In this document: positions 6,901-8,193 of the stretch, one piece after another
How the letters are laid out: every line of letters begins with the position of its first letter
How positions within the stretch are numbered: position 1 is the first letter of the stretch
Assembly (NCBI GenBank): GCA_023411645.1
Contig: JAEYON010000049.1
Location: forward strand, 1-8,193
Length of the DNA: 8,193 nucleotides
Direction of reading: 5' to 3'
Source: Bacillota bacterium
GTDB taxonomy: Bacteria; Bacillota; Clostridia; Acetivibrionales; DTU013
Position numbers and translations under genes: made by a program
The notes under the pieces: model-generated
What the model was told of the DNA's origin: nothing
The model's database searches: none
The model's input: the letters and a program-made list of their open reading frames with translations, nothing else

Positions 6901-7867
6901 GGGGACAGTTCTCAAATTAAGTACGCTTCTAGAAAAATGGATGGAGCCTTTGGGAACTGTATTCCCAACAAAAACGGGTGATATTGGAAGCTCAATAAAA
7001 ACTTACGAGTACAAAATAACAACCACGAATGATAAGGTACGAAATAAATCAGCAAAACTGATCTGTGCCAGACCAAGAGTTTTTATACCGGTTTTTCCTG
7101 GCACAAACTGTGAATATGACTCAGAAAAAGCATTTAGGGATGCAGGTGCTTTAGTGGATGTCCAGATAGTAAAAAATCTTACACCAGCTTGTATAACGGA
7201 GACAATACAAGCGATGCTAGAAAAAATCAGAAACAGTCAGATCATTATGTTCCCTGGTGGTTTTAGTGCTGGTGACGAACCTGAAGGTTCAGGAAAGTTT
7301 ATAGCGACAGCATTCAGGAACCCATATATTCAAGAGGCTGTTATGGACTTAATAAATAACAGGGACGGTCTGGTACTAGGAATTTGTAATGGATTTCAGG
7401 CGCTAATTAAGCTTGGGCTATTACCGTATGGAGTTATAAGAGAAATGAGTCCGGAAAGCCCAACATTGACGTTTAATTCTATTGGCAGGCATGTTTCATG
7501 TATGGTGCGGACAAAAATTGTTTCAAACAAATCTCCATGGTTTTCAAATGTGAATGTCGGAGATATTCACACAATACCTGTATCTCATGGCGAAGGCAGG
7601 TTTGTTGCATCGGATTCAGAAGTAGCAAGACTTGTGTCCAATGGGCAGATTGCGACGCAATATGTGGATCAGAACGGGAATGCCTCATATGATATTAGAT
7701 ATAATCCAAATGGTTCAATATGTGCCATTGAAGGAATAACCAGTCCTGACGGCAGAGTACTAGGTAAAATGGGGCATTCCGAAAGAAAAGGAACAAATGT
7801 CTGTATTAATGTTCCTGGAAATAAGAATCAAAAATTGTTTGAATCAGGTGTTCAGTATTTTGGCTAG
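3929..7867 (+). CDS. purL: Phosphoribosylformylglycinamidine synthase, single-chain clostridial type
   Basis: FGAM synthase, the fourth step of purine synthesis, converts FGAR, glutamine and ATP to FGAM, glutamate and ADP in the cytoplasm. All parts lie in one 1312-residue chain: a PurS-like N-terminal domain (about 1-160), a linker with DTYWSDHCRH (W230, H233, H236), a first AIRS-like half with KNETHNHPTEIEPFGG (from K330), a second half starting near GLVERFDSTIGAG, and a class I glutamine amidotransferase from about residue 1050. The amidotransferase has PVFPGTNCE, nucleophile C1153 in GICNGFQ, and H1283/E1285 in GHSER. From memory the clostridial type is about 1230-1260 residues, so this one is somewhat long. 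The excess lies in a linker insert at about 635-679 and a small insert at 986-993, both made of repeats. ATG 3929 has GGGG (3918-3921) 7 nt upstream. No frameshift is seen and all active-site motifs are intact, so it should be functional. No other pur gene is in the window. Confidence 0.96.
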   Translation: MISEMEQRNKVRRIFAEKKEGYDVEAQGLFKDLKTNLGIHALEGVRIINRYDITGILDKEYSASRFVIFSEPPVDHLYEEEINISSDEKVFSVEYLPGQYDQRADSASQCIQFLSLGEKPTCKTAKLILLKGKISQDDLERIKFYCINPVDSREASLEKPETLEEKLDYPGDISQLVDFCKLTKEDLTSLQEELQLAMSPDDLEFCQNYFAEYEHRDPTITEIRMLDTYWSDHCRHTTFLTKINKVQFENGPYSDLMKTIYDNYLASRKFVYGGKEKDVCLMDLATIAMKELRKRGKLNDLDVSDEINACSIVVKADINGKSEDWLVMFKNETHNHPTEIEPFGGAATCLGGAIRDPLSGRSYVYQAMRVTGSGDPRTDVKDTLPGKLPQRKITTGAAAGYSSYGNQIGLATGQVTELYDEGYVAKRMEIGAVIGAAPKRNVIRSEPKPGDSIILLGGRTGRDGCGGATGSSKEHDEKSLLTCGAEVQKGNPPTERKIQRLFRNEQVSRMIKRCNDFGAGGVSVAIGELADGLDIDLDKVPKKYEGLDGTELAISESQERMAVVVSEKDEEEFIRRAADENLEATKVAVVTDTGRLRIKWRGKIIVDISREFINTNGVKQNIDVYIKSPSKQFMPETSPKGSPKGSPKGSPKGETSLEKSISRETSPNTSSGVTPNASPSEIAEMWIHVMQTLEIACQKGLVERFDSTIGAGTILMPFGGKNQLSPAEGMAAKLPVLDGDTSTCTLMTHGFNPTIAKQSPFHGAVYALTEAIAKIAAMGGDYHNIRLTLQEYFEKPGKDPERWGKPFSALLGAFYVQLRLGLPAIGGKDSMSGTFKDINVPPTLVAFAVAVSDANHVISTEFKKVGSQVILLKLSKDKNELPDFDQLDQNYSKVYELAKNGKIYAAHSIRNGGMAEVISRMCFGNMIGIDIKSTYNAELFKPDYGSLLLEIDKAEDAEKLLKGLDYSVVGHTIEEPVILLSETRQAQGTAQGTVLKLSTLLEKWMEPLGTVFPTKTGDIGSSIKTYEYKITTTNDKVRNKSAKLICARPRVFIPVFPGTNCEYDSEKAFRDAGALVDVQIVKNLTPACITETIQAMLEKIRNSQIIMFPGGFSAGDEPEGSGKFIATAFRNPYIQEAVMDLINNRDGLVLGICNGFQALIKLGLLPYGVIREMSPESPTLTFNSIGRHVSCMVRTKIVSNKSPWFSNVNVGDIHTIPVSHGEGRFVASDSEVARLVSNGQIATQYVDQNGNASYDIRYNPNGSICAIEGITSPDGRVLGKMGHSERKGTNVCINVPGNKNQKLFESGVQYFG
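4438..4453 (+). repeat. Dispersed repeat copy in the N-terminal part of purL
   Basis: GGGGGACATTTCTCAA encodes the G171-Q175 segment (GDISQ) of PurL, in the variable stretch before the linker domain. It matches the units at 2816-2833 over 15 bases. It does not disturb the frame, and by eye the protein is not longer than expected at this point. Confidence 0.8.
5833..5967 (-). repeat. Cluster of inverted-orientation repeat copies in the purL linker insert
   Basis: AGAAACGTCCCC occurs at 5833-5844, AGAAACGTCCC at 5887-5897 and AGAAACGTCCCCC at 5917-5929, with a degraded copy ATGCGTCCCCCAG at 5955-5967. They are the reverse complement of the GGGGACGTTTCT core. They encode ETSP, ETSL, ETSP and ASPS within residues 635-680, a Ser/Thr/Pro-rich, probably disordered segment between the two halves of PurL. 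Confidence 0.85.
5843..5887 (+). repeat. 12-bp tandem repeat (3.75 copies) encoding SPKG units
   Basis: The unit CCGAAAGGATCA is repeated exactly at 5843-5854, 5855-5866 and 5867-5878, then partially at 5879-5887. It encodes PKGS three times and a final PKG. The unit length is a multiple of three, so copy number can change without a frameshift. The array lies between two repeat-family copies. Confidence 0.95.
6884..6916 (+). repeat. Tandem and dispersed repeat near the end of the second AIRS-like half of purL
   Basis: GCCCAGGGGACA is repeated exactly at 6884-6895 and 6896-6907 and runs into GTTCTCAA (to 6915), giving GGGGACAGTTCTCAA, a variant of the dispersed repeat. It encodes AQGTAQGT (986-993) followed by VLK, in frame. 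Confidence 0.85.
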
Positions 7868-8088
7868 GGATGTTAGAGAACGTGGAGACGTTTCAATTCG
7901 AAAAGTCTGGGGACGTTTCTCAAGTAAAGGGCGTAACAGGATTACACAGTGGGAGCGCAAGAGTGACGCATCTCACAACAAAGGAAACCGTATGCATTTC
8001 CGCTCACAAAGGATGGGTAATAATGATGGGAAAAGTGACAGAACATGTGTTCTATGTTAGGATAAAAGAAAAAAGTTAGGTGATTGAA
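7868..8088. other. Spacer between purL and the transposase gene
   Basis: This 221-bp spacer holds two repeat-family copies at its left end, no clear terminator for purL, and a 14-bp palindrome AGAACATGTGTTCT-like sequence at 8040-8053 (arms AGAACA and TGTTCT). An open frame from ATG 7870 to TAG 8077-8079 (69 codons) begins 2 nt after the purL stop, but its first third is repeat sequence, it has no recognisable domain, and I see no convincing ribosome binding site. I do not call it a gene. Confidence 0.5.
7884..7923 (+). repeat. Pair of dispersed repeat copies upstream of the transposase gene
   Basis: A degraded copy GGAGACGTTTCAATTC (7884-7899) is followed 25 bp later by a full copy GGGGACGTTTCTCAA (7909-7923), both in the same orientation. 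They sit between purL and the RAYT start, where RAYT genes often have their REP sequences. Confidence 0.85.
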
Positions 8089-8193
8089 TTGCCCAGAAAA
8101 GCGCGTGAGAAGCACTGTGAAGCCATATACCACATAATGTGCCGGAGTGTATCGGAGGTTCTACTATTCAAAGATGATGAAGACAGAGATTAT
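8089..8193 (+). CDS. REP-associated tyrosine transposase (RAYT, Y1/IS200-like), N-terminus only
   Basis: The frame runs off the right edge after 35 residues. PRKAREKHCEAIYHIMCRS followed by VSEVLLFKDDEDRDY is the characteristic start of Y1 (HUH single-strand) transposases of the RAYT group: basic N-terminus, IYHIMxRS strand, then SEVxLFKDDEDRD. The catalytic HxH (usually in an MTNHxH context) and the tyrosine lie beyond the window, so activity cannot be judged. The start is TTG 8089 with AGGTGA (8078-8083) 5 nt upstream; GTG 8080 is in frame but overlaps that site, and TAG 8077-8079 closes the frame above it. Proteins of this family cut and join REP-type repeats as single strands and are usually single-copy, with repeats dispersed in the genome. 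The repeat family in this window is its likely substrate (inference). Confidence 0.82.
   Translation, partial: MPRKAREKHCEAIYHIMCRSVSEVLLFKDDEDRDY

Noticed and set aside
7870..8079. 69-codon open frame between purL and the transposase
   Set aside because: Its first third is repeat sequence, it matches no domain I know, and it lacks a convincing ribosome binding site. It could still be a short leader peptide but is not supported.

Overview
The window looks like a chromosomal segment of a low-to-mid GC Clostridia-type Firmicute. The evidence is a single-chain FGAM synthase of the clostridial kind, AGG-type ribosome binding sites, A/T-rich promoters, and a RAYT-type transposase start resembling those of clostridial genomes. 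Species cannot be read from the sequence.

Layout, left to right. (1) The last 36 codons of a plus-strand membrane protein, possibly a TRAP transporter permease, end at 111. (2) A 294-bp gene-free stretch holds a short direct repeat, an imperfect inverted repeat (242-339) and a strong bidirectional terminator (357-391). (3) A minus-strand pair follows: an XRE-cupin regulator (2679-2125), then a medium-chain-type acyl-CoA synthetase (2061-406). They are probably co-transcribed, with the regulator controlling the ligase. (4) A minus-strand LysR regulator (3734-2853) has its stop codon inside a 22-bp tandem repeat. (5) A divergent intergenic region (3735-3928) carries a good LysR promoter. (6) A full-length plus-strand purL (3929-7867, 1312 aa) encodes single-polypeptide FGAM synthase and carries unusual low-complexity inserts. 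(7) A 221-bp spacer leads into the first 35 codons of a REP-associated tyrosine transposase (RAYT, Y1/IS200-like), cut by the window edge.

The most interesting signal is a dispersed short repeat with consensus near GGGGACRTTTCTCAA. It occurs about ten times in 5 kb, in both orientations: downstream of and inside the LysR gene, at four places inside purL, and directly upstream of the RAYT gene. Inside genes every copy keeps the reading frame. In purL the copies form a roughly 45-residue linker insert together with a 12-bp tandem repeat, and a second small insert. RAYTs are known to mobilise REP-type repeats, so this is most simply read as a RAYT and its repeat family, with copies that have entered or shaped protein-coding sequence. 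The ligase/XRE-cupin, LysR and purL genes are otherwise ordinary, and nothing suggests that they form one pathway.
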